Positions 1 to 5,916 of a stretch of DNA of 7,593 nt are shown piece after piece. Below the pieces are notes generated by a model, which saw only the letters and a program-made list of their open reading frames with translations, made no database searches and was not told the DNA's origin. Numbering within the stretch: position 1 is the stretch's first letter; each line of letters starts with the position of its first letter. A program made the translations under genes and the position numbers. The DNA comes from Candidatus Poribacteria bacterium (lineage in GTDB: Bacteria > Poribacteria > WGA-4E > WGA-3G): contig VXZL01000300.1 in assembly GCA_009845505.1 (NCBI GenBank), positions 1 through 7,593 of the forward strand. The letters run 5' to 3'.

Positions 1-214
1 CAGAGCTTCCCTCGTCTCCGTTATTGCCGTTGTTTTTTCTGTATCCCTCGCTTCCGTTATTGCCATTGTTATTTTTCCCATCGTTTCCGTTATTGCCGTT
101 GTTATTACTGTTTCCATCGTTTCCGTTATTACCGTTGTTATTATTGCCGCCGTCGCCGTTATTATTATTATTATTTCCATTGCCCCTGTTATTGCCGTTG
201 TTATTATTATTATT
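1..214 (-). repeat. In-frame tandem repeat encoding an Asn/Gly-rich tail
   Basis: Read on the minus strand, imperfect units of 11-12 codons follow the pattern N-x-N-N-N-G-N-N-G-x-[D/E]-G. On the plus strand an 18-base core (tccgttattgccgttgtt, with single-base variants) recurs at 17-34, 53-70, 86-103 and 122-139, spaced 36, 33 and 36 bases apart. A more degenerate copy lies at about 185-202. Two AAT/AAC trinucleotide runs (about 159-176 and 199-214) encode six asparagines each. Unit lengths are all multiples of three, so copy-number change would keep the frame. The glycine spacing is not regular enough for a collagen triplet, and the units do not match the RTX nonapeptide. Confidence 0.85.
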
Positions 215-580
215 TTCACTACTTCCGTTTGCGCCCGTTAACGCCTGGGTAATCGTGGCTCTCTCTGCGCGCAAAATAGGGTTCCCTTCATGATAGAAGA
301 CATAAACGCGTCTCTGAGGATAGATATGAACAGCATGCGGATTGATGGTTTCCACACCGTTTCCCGCTTCAGGTCTAAGTCTTATGCAGGTAGAGTCGAG
401 GTCGTCCTGAAAGCAGACGACATTTCCATCCGTTGCGACAAGATAACGGTCTACCTCGTGATCCGTCAGCACTGAACCTATATAAGGCATATCGGAGCAG
501 CCCGTGATACTGAAAAGGGTAATGAGAATGCCGAGGCTGAATTTTAACGCTTTACGCATTTCTAACTTTATTTTTTTCAT
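1..580 (-). CDS. Lipoprotein with Asn/Gly-rich repeat tail, partial (C-terminus beyond left edge)
   Basis: This reading frame is open from an ATG at 578-580 to the window edge, giving 193 visible residues. A GGGAG ribosome-binding site lies 8 bases upstream of the start. Residues 1-28 form a lipoprotein signal peptide: basic n-region, hydrophobic core, then lipobox S-I-T-G-C with Cys28 as the predicted lipidation site. Residues 28 to about 110 form a domain shared with the next gene upstream, including V-C-x-Q-D-x2-D-x2-C with Cys56 and Cys65, and a beta-like V-H-I-Y-P...V-Y-V-F segment. From residue 123 the protein becomes an asparagine/glycine repeat that continues out of view. It is probably co-transcribed with the paralogue, whose stop lies 20 bases upstream. 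Function is unknown; export to the periplasm or outer membrane is inferred from the lipobox. The long leucine/proline-rich frame on the opposite strand is only its shadow. Confidence 0.85.
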   Translation of the reverse strand, partial: MKKIKLEMRKALKFSLGILITLFSITGCSDMPYIGSVLTDHEVDRYLVATDGNVVCFQDDLDSTCIRLRPEAGNGVETINPHAVHIYPQRRVYVFYHEGNPILRAERATITQALTGANGSSENNNNNNGNNRGNGNNNNNNGDGGNNNNGNNGNDGNSNNNGNNGNDGKNNNGNNGSEGYRKNNGNNGDEGSS

Positions 581-600
581 AACGTCACTCCCATTAGATA

Positions 601-1413
601 TTACTGCAGTGGATATAACTTGAGGATATTTGTGGCACCGTTAGATTCTACACTCTCGGCGTTGATGTGGAATGTTGCTATATTGCCTGGAACTACCCCC
701 ACGACTTGAATCGTTATCTCGGGTGTCTCAGTTTCAGCAGAAAATTGGACCCCGCGCTTGCCGTCATAAGTGTCAATTTGTGCGAAGTTGACGATTGGTA
801 TATCTCTTCGCCTATTTGTCCCAATTGTCGATCCTTCAACGATCCTGATGTCGAGTCCACTGGTTCGAAGGGTTTCCCCACGATTTGCTTCCCGGAATGT
901 GTTTGGGTAGTATATTTGAAGAGTCCAGCCTTTTGGAACAGCGTTTCGATTAGTATTGTTCGGATTACTCACATTTGCGGGCAGTTGTGCTCTGCCGGAT
1001 TCAACCAATTCCTGCACGATTTGGGTGGTATCCATGAGTCTCTTCGCTTCCAAAAGCGTGCGCCCTTGGTAATCAAACACATAGACGATGTTTGTTGGAT
1101 GCACATGAACAGTAGGTGTATAGTCTATATTCATCGGATCAATTTCTGTCTTATCTAACAAAAGTTTTACACAGACGGTATCAAACCCATCTTGAAGACA
1201 GACGGTATCTTGTTCAATTGCGTTAAGATACTGGTCTACATGCCCGACAGTGAGCATTGGACCGGTATACGGGACATCGGAACAACCTATTATACTGACA
1301 AAAATAATTAAAATACTGCTGACGGAACTTAGAAGTGTGGCTAAGGTATGCGTGTGTACTTTATCGCAATCTTGAGAAAATACATTGCTAATTTTCATAT
1401 CTATTTTTTCCAT
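601..1413 (-). CDS. Lipoprotein of unknown function, paralogue of the downstream lipoprotein
   Basis: The 270-residue product starts at ATG 1411-1413, with an AAGGAG ribosome-binding site 7 bases upstream. A second in-frame ATG at residue 6 is possible but lacks that site. A long 27-residue n-region precedes a hydrophobic segment (about 28-43) ending in lipobox S-I-I-G-C, with Cys44 as the predicted lipid anchor. Residues 44 to about 125 align without gaps, at least through the cysteines, to the next gene: G-C-S-D-x-P-Y-x-G, V-C-x-Q-D-x2-D-x2-C (Cys72, Cys81) and H-x-x-P...V-Y-V-F. The two cysteines may form a disulfide in the periplasm. The C-terminal half (about 150-270) is rich in alternating hydrophobic residues and reads like a beta-sandwich; it replaces the Asn/Gly tail of the paralogue. 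No characterised family was recognised. It is the first gene of a two-gene minus-strand unit. Confidence 0.85.
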   Translation of the reverse strand: MEKIDMKISNVFSQDCDKVHTHTLATLLSSVSSILIIFVSIIGCSDVPYTGPMLTVGHVDQYLNAIEQDTVCLQDGFDTVCVKLLLDKTEIDPMNIDYTPTVHVHPTNIVYVFDYQGRTLLEAKRLMDTTQIVQELVESGRAQLPANVSNPNNTNRNAVPKGWTLQIYYPNTFREANRGETLRTSGLDIRIVEGSTIGTNRRRDIPIVNFAQIDTYDGKRGVQFSAETETPEITIQVVGVVPGNIATFHINAESVESNGATNILKLYPLQ

Positions 1414-1535
1414 GATGCTGCTCCTTTATTGAACAATCGTATCTACACAAAAGGCACATAAGTGAACCCAAACGCTATAAATAAACGATGGATACCGATG
1501 TTAGGTTTCATTAAAACCAAGGGGGCGTTTTGTGC

Positions 1536-1564
1536 TTGACTTGACTCGTAAGGAGTTTTATACT
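1536..1564 (+). promoter_or_regulatory. Sigma70-type promoter for the solute-binding lipoprotein
   Basis: The -35 hexamer TTGACT (1536-1541) is followed after exactly 17 bases by the -10 hexamer TATACT (1559-1564); each differs from consensus at one position. A second TTGACT directly follows (1541-1546) but would leave only a 12-base spacer, so the first is the likely -35. Initiation near 1571 would give a leader of roughly 105 bases before the GTG start. Confidence 0.7.
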
Positions 1565-1604
1565 GTATGTGAGGATAGACTCGACTTTAGTTGGCGAAAC
1601 TTTC

Positions 1605-1622
1605 CACCGTGCTGGCACGGTG
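1605..1622 (+). promoter_or_regulatory. Leader hairpin upstream of the solute-binding lipoprotein
   Basis: CACCGTG (1605-1611) and CACGGTG (1616-1622) are perfect inverted arms of 7 bp around a CTGG loop; counting the closing C-G pair the stem is 8 bp with a 2-base loop. It lies within the predicted 5' leader, 55 bases before the start codon. It is not followed by a T-run, so it is not a standard intrinsic terminator. It could be an mRNA-stabilising or attenuating structure, or a DNA operator for a dimeric regulator. Confidence 0.5.
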
Positions 1623-1677
1623 TAGTCAAGCAATGCCAACGTGAGTTTAAAAATAAAAATGCAAGAGGTAATTTTTT

Positions 1678-2766
1678 GTGAATAGCCGATTCAGATACAC
1701 AGTAATCGTTGCCAGCCTGACGCTGTGCTTCATAGCGTCCGGGTGTCAACAAATTCAGAAAATAATTTCACCTATCCCCCCTGCAATGCGGGAAGCCGAT
1801 GGGAGTGATAAACGGATTGTCAATGTCGGTTTTTATGCCCATTTCGCGCCAATCAGTTACAGCACTAACTCGGATCCAGTTTCTGACGGTTTCAATACCC
1901 ACCTCGGTTATGAGTCAGATTTGTTAACGGCAATCGAAGCCATGGAAGGGACAGCTATCTGTTTTTCTCGAAAGGGGATCGCCGAGTGGTCAAACATCTG
2001 GCTGAAGGCTGCCGAGCCGGGATACGATCTGATTGCTGGCGGTATCACGATCTTGGATTCTCGGAGACACGATGCAACTGGCGCGCCGCGAGTTGCGTTT
2101 ACATCGGGACATATCGCGTTCCGGCAATCGCTGTTAGTTCGTGTCGAAGATGCGGATCGATTGTCTACTTACGCCTCACTTCGGCGGGATGTCAAGGTGG
2201 GGGTGCTTTCGGGGACAACAGGTGAATCCCGTTTACTTGAAATCGCTGGAATTGTTGATGTCAGAGGTGTTCTTGTCGCGGGAACACGTATCGAGACACT
2301 ACAAGGCACCCTTATCGCCGATGGCACAGACGCTTACCAGATTACTGCAGCGGGTGCTTCCGCAAGTTTAGCGGGTAGACGCATGCTTTATCCACCGTCA
2401 GATAACATGCCGCAGGTGATTTATCTTGGCGATGCTGTCGGTGAAGCGGCATTATTTGAAGCCCTTGCAGATGGTAGCATTGACGCGATCGCGAGAGGCG
2501 AAATCGGTAATCGAGAAGGTGCCTCGGTGTCCGATGGTGCATTTGTTGTCACTGCGCTTGATGAGCAAGTAGAATACGGGGGGTTTACACTTGCGCACGG
2601 AGACCCAGCGTTGTTGGCGGCTCTTAACACATGGATCAATTATCTCACCGATGACCAAAACATTGGATACGCGCAGTGGTCAACGGATCCGAAGGTGTTT
2701 CTCCGTCGCGCGGAGATGTGGAATGCTTCAGGGAAAGGTAAGGAAAACGAGAAGATAAGTGCGTAG
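1678..2766 (+). CDS. Lipoprotein substrate-binding protein, extracellular solute-binding family 3-like
   Basis: The 362-residue product starts at GTG 1678-1680, preceded by an AAGAGGT ribosome-binding site about 8 bases upstream. Residues 1-23 form a lipoprotein signal peptide with lipobox I-A-S-G-C and Cys23 as the anchor. The mature part has the hallmarks of the family 3 periplasmic binding fold: an opening strand V-N-V-G-F-Y followed by a P-I-S-Y segment, then L-G-Y-E-S-D-L-L, then a tryptophan-rich stretch before Y-D-L-I-A-G-G-I-T-I with a following R-R, and V-K-V-G-V-L-S-G-T-T-G at the hinge into lobe 2. Known members bind amino acids or other small polar solutes for ABC importers. No permease or ATPase gene is present in the window, so the substrate and partner are unknown. 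The mature protein is somewhat longer than the roughly 230-250 residues usual for this family. A strong promoter and a leader hairpin lie upstream. Confidence 0.8.
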   Translation: MNSRFRYTVIVASLTLCFIASGCQQIQKIISPIPPAMREADGSDKRIVNVGFYAHFAPISYSTNSDPVSDGFNTHLGYESDLLTAIEAMEGTAICFSRKGIAEWSNIWLKAAEPGYDLIAGGITILDSRRHDATGAPRVAFTSGHIAFRQSLLVRVEDADRLSTYASLRRDVKVGVLSGTTGESRLLEIAGIVDVRGVLVAGTRIETLQGTLIADGTDAYQITAAGASASLAGRRMLYPPSDNMPQVIYLGDAVGEAALFEALADGSIDAIARGEIGNREGASVSDGAFVVTALDEQVEYGGFTLAHGDPALLAALNTWINYLTDDQNIGYAQWSTDPKVFLRRAEMWNASGKGKENEKISA

Positions 2767-2778
2767 CATGCGTTGCTA
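2764..2778. repeat. Short inverted repeat across two convergent stop codons
   Basis: TAGCA (2764-2768) and TGCTA (2774-2778) pair around a 5-base loop. The left arm contains the TAG of the solute-binding protein and the right arm contains, on the minus strand, the TAG of the aldehyde dehydrogenase remnant. Only three T residues follow on the plus strand, so any terminator role is weak. Confidence 0.35.
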
Positions 2779-2967
2779 TTTCACGCCGACCTGTCTTCGG
2801 AGCAAGTTTCGCGATCTCTCACTTTTGAATGGGTACAAGAAGACTCCAGTAAATTTCCGCATGAGTCCCGGTTCAAACACGGCTTTTGGATTTGAAAAAG
2901 TTTTATAGCCGATGAACCCGCCTTTATAGCGTCCCATGCCGCTATATCCGACCCCGTTGTTGCCTGC
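2776..2967 (-). pseudogene. Aldehyde dehydrogenase C-terminal remnant
   Basis: Immediately after the TGA of the PCP-reductase gene, and in the same frame, the minus strand encodes 63 residues ending at TAG 2776-2778. They contain G-V-G-Y-S-G-M-G-R-Y-K-G-G followed by Y-K-T-F-S-N-P-K-A-V-F and later F-L-Y-P-F. This matches the C-terminal end of NAD(P)-dependent aldehyde dehydrogenases, where a G-x-G-x-S-G-x-G-x-Y-x-G loop precedes a T-F-S-x-x-K segment. The catalytic cysteine, the glutamate and the cofactor-binding domain are all absent, and the sequence upstream belongs to an intact unrelated gene, so this is a gene fragment of about one eighth of the usual 450-500 residues. No ribosome-binding site precedes the internal ATG. 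Identification rests on motif recognition; expression is unlikely. Confidence 0.72.
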
Positions 2968-3498
2968 TCAGAACTGTGCGGGGAAGTTACCGCGGGCGGC
3001 ATCCATAACTTCACCTGTAATTTCGTCATGCCCGTTTTCTTTTGCAAAACTTTCAATTCCCATCTTCGCCATCGGACGGACGAAACTCGGTATCCGCTCC
3101 AAACGTTCTAATGCCTCCACACTCCAGACGGGACCGGTCGATTCTTTAGGCGGGGACTCCTCCTCGAATGCCTCGGAGATGACGGAAGTGAAGGGACATT
3201 TTCCACCTTCAGCGGTTTCGCCTGAACTGGTTTCTGGCGAAAACATATTAGGCATTCGTTCACCCTTTGCCGTCTCTAATTGTGAACGCACCAACTGCAT
3301 CGGTTGTGCTGCTTCATTGGAACCACCGAGTTGGAGGTCCAAGGACTTTAGCATTTGTGTCTCCGATGGATTGAGGAACATGGCGATCTCAGTAAAACAA
3401 TCAGGACATTCAAAAAGTGCCGTCACAGAACCTTGCTCCGGTCGGGTTACGTCTTTAAATTTCATTGCTGTGTCGCAGTCTGTGCATAAAAATTTCAT
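2968..3498 (-). CDS. Zinc-ribbon protein with C-terminal PCP-reductase domain
   Basis: The 176-residue product starts at ATG 3496-3498, with an AAGGA ribosome-binding site about 10 bases upstream. A longer frame reaches an ATG at 3573, but that has no ribosome-binding site and adds a non-conserved extension. Two C-x2-C pairs (Cys5/Cys8 and Cys31/Cys34) form a likely zinc ribbon or metal site. A low-complexity linker (about 50-120) follows. Residues from about 124 to 170 (W-S-V-E-A-L-E-R-L-E-R-I-P-S-F-V-R, then I-E-S-F-A, then I-T-G-E-V-M-D-A-A) match the PCP_red domain, named from the C-terminus of the light-independent protochlorophyllide reductase B subunit. Stand-alone copies occur in non-photosynthetic bacteria, where the role is unclear. 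It sits 101 bases downstream of an Mrp-type ATPase on the same strand, suggesting a shared iron-sulfur or redox role. No other chlorophyll-synthesis gene is present. Confidence 0.8.
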   Translation of the reverse strand: MKFLCTDCDTAMKFKDVTRPEQGSVTALFECPDCFTEIAMFLNPSETQMLKSLDLQLGGSNEAAQPMQLVRSQLETAKGERMPNMFSPETSSGETAEGGKCPFTSVISEAFEEESPPKESTGPVWSVEALERLERIPSFVRPMAKMGIESFAKENGHDEITGEVMDAARGNFPAQF

Positions 3499-3599
3499 AT
3501 TTTTAATTTTCCTTGCGGTTCGGTCAGGGCAGATTTGGAATTCAAAGCACTTTTCCGTAGATCCGCCCTCCATTTCATTACGGGCTAAGTTTCGTTTTT

Positions 3600-4475
3600 C
3601 TAAAAAAAGTTTTGGATTTTTTTAGCGACTTGCATGAGTGCCTTGCTTGCGGGAGCATTTGGGTATTCCTTAAGATAGGCGGTTCCGCTGTCGTTGGCAC
3701 GCGCGAGACGTGGATCAAAGGGGATGTTGCCGAGGATCATTTTTTGCAATACGTTATCAAGAGACTTCTCGGTATCAAAGAGACGTTCCTCCTCGCCGCA
3801 GTGCTGACAGACGTAGGAAGCCATATTTTCGACAACGCCGATAATGGGAACCTTAAGAATATCCCTTGCCATCGTCACCGACTTTTTAACAATCAACTGT
3901 GAAACTTCAGAGGGGATTGTCACAACAACGACTCCGCCGAGGTTCGGGATAAGTTCTGCTACATTTGGAAGCCGGTCCGTACCGGGCGGCAGATCCAGGA
4001 GGAGATAATCTAATTCACCCCATTCGGTGTCAGCGATGAATTCCCTAAGTGCGCCAACCTCCATGGTGCTGCGCCACGTAAAAGCGTCCTTTTGGGTATG
4101 TGCATTCCAGAGTACAGGTGCATCGTCTTCCGCTAAGAGCAGGTCCATGGAGATAAGTTTGGTGCCGAGTATCGTAATCGCCGGTTTGACACCTGCAGGC
4201 GTGTATTCCACCGGAGCGTCTCGGACCCCCATCATCTTCGCCAATGTCGGCCCATTGATGTCAGCATCAACCACACCAACTGTGTTCCTCTCCAATGTGA
4301 GCGCGGTGGCGAGATTGGCAGCGACTGAACTTTTACCAACTCCTCCTTTTCCACTCATAATCGCGATCGTGTGTCTGACAGCGGCGAGGCGTTTCTGGAG
4401 ACGGTCTGCTTGTGCTGTGACTTGCCCGATAATATCGGAACCGGCATCGTTCGGCAACTCGTTATACGTCTTCAT
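3600..4475 (-). CDS. Mrp/NBP35-family P-loop ATPase, iron-sulfur carrier type
   Basis: The 291-residue product has the deviant Walker A motif S-G-K-G-G-V-G-K-S at 41-49, with both lysines of the MinD/Mrp class. It also has D-A-D-I-N-G-P-T at 70-77 (switch I), D-L-P-P-G-T at 161-166 (Walker B/switch II) and E-N-M-A-S-Y-V-C-Q-H-C-G-E at 216-228. The C-x2-C (Cys223/Cys226) is the site at which Mrp dimers hold a bridging 4Fe-4S cluster. Known members act in the cytoplasm as ATP-dependent iron-sulfur carriers or scaffolds. The N-terminal DUF59/MIP18 domain of many bacterial Mrp proteins (about 360 residues) is missing; only a 35-residue lead-in precedes the ATPase core. No clear ribosome-binding site precedes the ATG at 4473-4475, but no better start exists before the Walker A motif. 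It is followed by the PCP-reductase-domain gene on the same strand. Confidence 0.9.
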   Translation of the reverse strand: MKTYNELPNDAGSDIIGQVTAQADRLQKRLAAVRHTIAIMSGKGGVGKSSVAANLATALTLERNTVGVVDADINGPTLAKMMGVRDAPVEYTPAGVKPAITILGTKLISMDLLLAEDDAPVLWNAHTQKDAFTWRSTMEVGALREFIADTEWGELDYLLLDLPPGTDRLPNVAELIPNLGGVVVVTIPSEVSQLIVKKSVTMARDILKVPIIGVVENMASYVCQHCGEEERLFDTEKSLDNVLQKMILGNIPFDPRLARANDSGTAYLKEYPNAPASKALMQVAKKIQNFF

Positions 4476-4588
4476 CTTGGTTTTCTAAAATTAGTTAAAG
4501 AACCTGCTTTAGGTTTGAAAAAGTTTCTTAATGATTGAACATCTGCAAGGACAACGGACGCAGCAGCTCATATTGAAACGTTAGAAAA
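4476..4588. other. Short intergenic gap, no clear signal
   Basis: These 113 bases separate the propeller gene stop from the Mrp start. A weak 5-bp inverted repeat (AACCT 4501-4505, AGGTT 4511-4515) followed by a short T-rich stretch on the minus strand is the only structure seen. No convincing promoter for the Mrp gene was identified. Confidence 0.4.
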
Positions 4589-5860
4589 TCATTCGCCGCT
4601 ACCGATTGCATAGAGTGCTTGATAAGTACGCAGATAGAGTGTCTCGTCAGTAATGACAGGAGATGCAGCAATAACTTCGTCCAGAGAATTGCTGGCGACG
4701 ATTTTAAATTCCCGTCCGGTTTTGACAACAGTGATAACCCCATCTCGAGAGGTGAGGTAGATATATCCATTCGCATAGACAGGTGAGGCGCGGTGCCGAT
4801 GTCGATGCGTTCGTTCGCGATAGAGTTGTTCACCGGTTTCGGCATCAAGGCATATCAGGTCTCCATTCTCTCGACAGAGATAAACCAAACCGTCGTGGAT
4901 AACGGGAGACGGCACATCGGGTGTCCCTTGTCGGAGTTTCCAGCGTTGCCATTTACTGTTCGTGACATCCCCTTGTGCAGCCGGATCAATGCCGACAACG
5001 GGTCCATTTTTCGCCGATGGCACGACGATCAATCCTTCAGTTGCGACAGGGGTAGCGACGAATCGGAGCGAATAATTATAGCTGGCTTTCGGATTTAAGT
5101 CGCCACACCGCCAGATTTCGCCGCCGTCTTCAAGGCTGTGTGCGGTTACATAATCCGCACCGTGTACAACGAGGTATTCACGTTCTGCGTCCCGGTAGAG
5201 AATAGGGGAAGTATAAGCGTGTTCGCACTCCTCAGTTGCGTCGCTTTTGCGGTTATGTTTCCAGACCTCTTCACCGGTCATTTTGTCGAGCGCAAGGACA
5301 AGCCAAGCGTTGCTGTGAATGAGGTGCATATAAAGTCGGTCTTTGTCAAGGAGTGGCGTGCTTGCCATGACAAAATAGAGGTTGAACCTGCCATAACGTT
5401 TCGCAATATTGGTGTGCCAGACCTCATTGCCTTGAAAATCGTAACAGACGAGATCTCCCGTCCCGAAGAATGCCCAAACGTGTTCGCCATCGGTCACTGG
5501 AGAGGGTGCAGCAGAATTGCCTTCACCGCCACGGACAATCCGGTTGCCGTGTGCTATCGTCCGCCTCCAGAGTTCCTCGCCTTTGGTGCTGATACACATC
5601 AAAACAAGGGCATCGCCTTCTGCTGAAGTGAGAAAAATTTTGTTTCCCGAGACGACAGGCGTGGAACCGGCTTCACCGGGAAGTGGCAGTCGCCATTGGA
5701 CATTTTCGGTTTGACTCCAATGGAGAGGCACCTCAGTGGCTTGGCTGATTCCGTCGTTGTTTGGGCCGCGCCACTGGTGCCAGTTACCGGCAAAACTGTT
5801 GGCGACAAGGACAAGAACCGCGAGTAGGCATATTAGCGTATTTTTTAAAGTCTGATACAT
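4589..5860 (-). CDS. Secreted PQQ-like beta-propeller repeat protein
   Basis: The 423-residue product starts at ATG 5858-5860, with a strong GGAGG ribosome-binding site 5 bases upstream. Residues 1 to about 24 form a Sec signal peptide (hydrophobic core, then N-S-F-A-G), so the protein is exported. The mature N-terminus opens with W-H-Q-W-R-G-P-N-N-D-G-I-S, typical of WRGP-type outer-membrane or periplasmic PQQ-like propellers common in planctomycetes and similar groups. At least six blades of the form D/G-x-[L/V]-x-x-[L/Y/H]-D/S-x-x-x-G-E-x-[L/V]-W are visible, for example L-V-C-Y-D-F-Q-G-N-E-V-W, L-A-L-D-K-M-T-G-E-E-V-W and L-I-C-L-D-A-E-T-G-E-Q-L-Y. The fold resembles BamB and quinoprotein dehydrogenases, but no dehydrogenase signature or haem-binding C-x2-C-H motif is present, so PQQ binding is doubtful. 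It may be a scaffold or ligand-binding protein. Neighbours on both sides are on the same strand. Confidence 0.88.
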   Translation of the reverse strand: MYQTLKNTLICLLAVLVLVANSFAGNWHQWRGPNNDGISQATEVPLHWSQTENVQWRLPLPGEAGSTPVVSGNKIFLTSAEGDALVLMCISTKGEELWRRTIAHGNRIVRGGEGNSAAPSPVTDGEHVWAFFGTGDLVCYDFQGNEVWHTNIAKRYGRFNLYFVMASTPLLDKDRLYMHLIHSNAWLVLALDKMTGEEVWKHNRKSDATEECEHAYTSPILYRDAEREYLVVHGADYVTAHSLEDGGEIWRCGDLNPKASYNYSLRFVATPVATEGLIVVPSAKNGPVVGIDPAAQGDVTNSKWQRWKLRQGTPDVPSPVIHDGLVYLCRENGDLICLDAETGEQLYRERTHRHRHRASPVYANGYIYLTSRDGVITVVKTGREFKIVASNSLDEVIAASPVITDETLYLRTYQALYAIGSGE

Positions 5861-5916
5861 GGTGGCCTCCGTTTTAATGGCTTATGGTAGATGGTGATTA
5901 GCGGTTAGTAAAAGTT

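Larger units (their letters stand above)
1414..1677. other. Divergent intergenic region with regulatory signals
   Basis: This 264-base gap separates two divergently transcribed lipoprotein genes. The right half holds a well-formed rightward promoter and a leader hairpin, listed separately. On the minus strand, AT-rich stretches around 1470-1485 could hold the promoter of the lipoprotein pair, but no hexamer pair with good spacing was found. No coding frame with a ribosome-binding site was seen here, and no known riboswitch was recognised. Confidence 0.6.

Noticed and set aside
1..214. Collagen-like Gly-X-Y or RTX calcium-binding repeat
   Set aside because: Glycine spacing alternates among 3, 5 and 6 residues, and the G-G-x-G-x-D nonapeptide is absent.
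24..293. Plus-strand frame encoding a leucine/proline/phenylalanine-rich peptide resembling a membrane protein
   Set aside because: It is the reverse complement of the Asn/Gly repeat in the minus-strand lipoprotein. It has no ribosome-binding site, and its apparent hydrophobicity is a by-product of AAT/AAC codons read backwards.
1565..1677. Known riboswitch in the leader of the solute-binding gene
   Set aside because: Only one simple hairpin is visible, and no conserved core of a riboswitch class could be recognised by eye.
2781..3056. Minus-strand 91-codon frame overlapping the end of the PCP-reductase gene and the remnant
   Set aside because: It is out of frame with both, has no family signal, and the other frame reads as a PCP_red end followed by a dehydrogenase tail.
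2936..3625. Long plus-strand frame of 229 codons
   Set aside because: It lies opposite the PCP-reductase-domain gene, is serine-rich with no recognisable domain, and the minus-strand frame has clear motifs and a ribosome-binding site.
4501..4515. Inverted repeat AACCT/AGGTT as an intrinsic terminator for the propeller gene
   Set aside because: The stem is only 5 bp and AT-rich, and the following T-rich run on the minus strand is interrupted, so it falls short of a terminator.
5138..5626. Plus-strand 162-codon frame inside the propeller gene
   Set aside because: It is a shadow of a gene with a signal peptide, strong ribosome-binding site and clear propeller blades on the minus strand.
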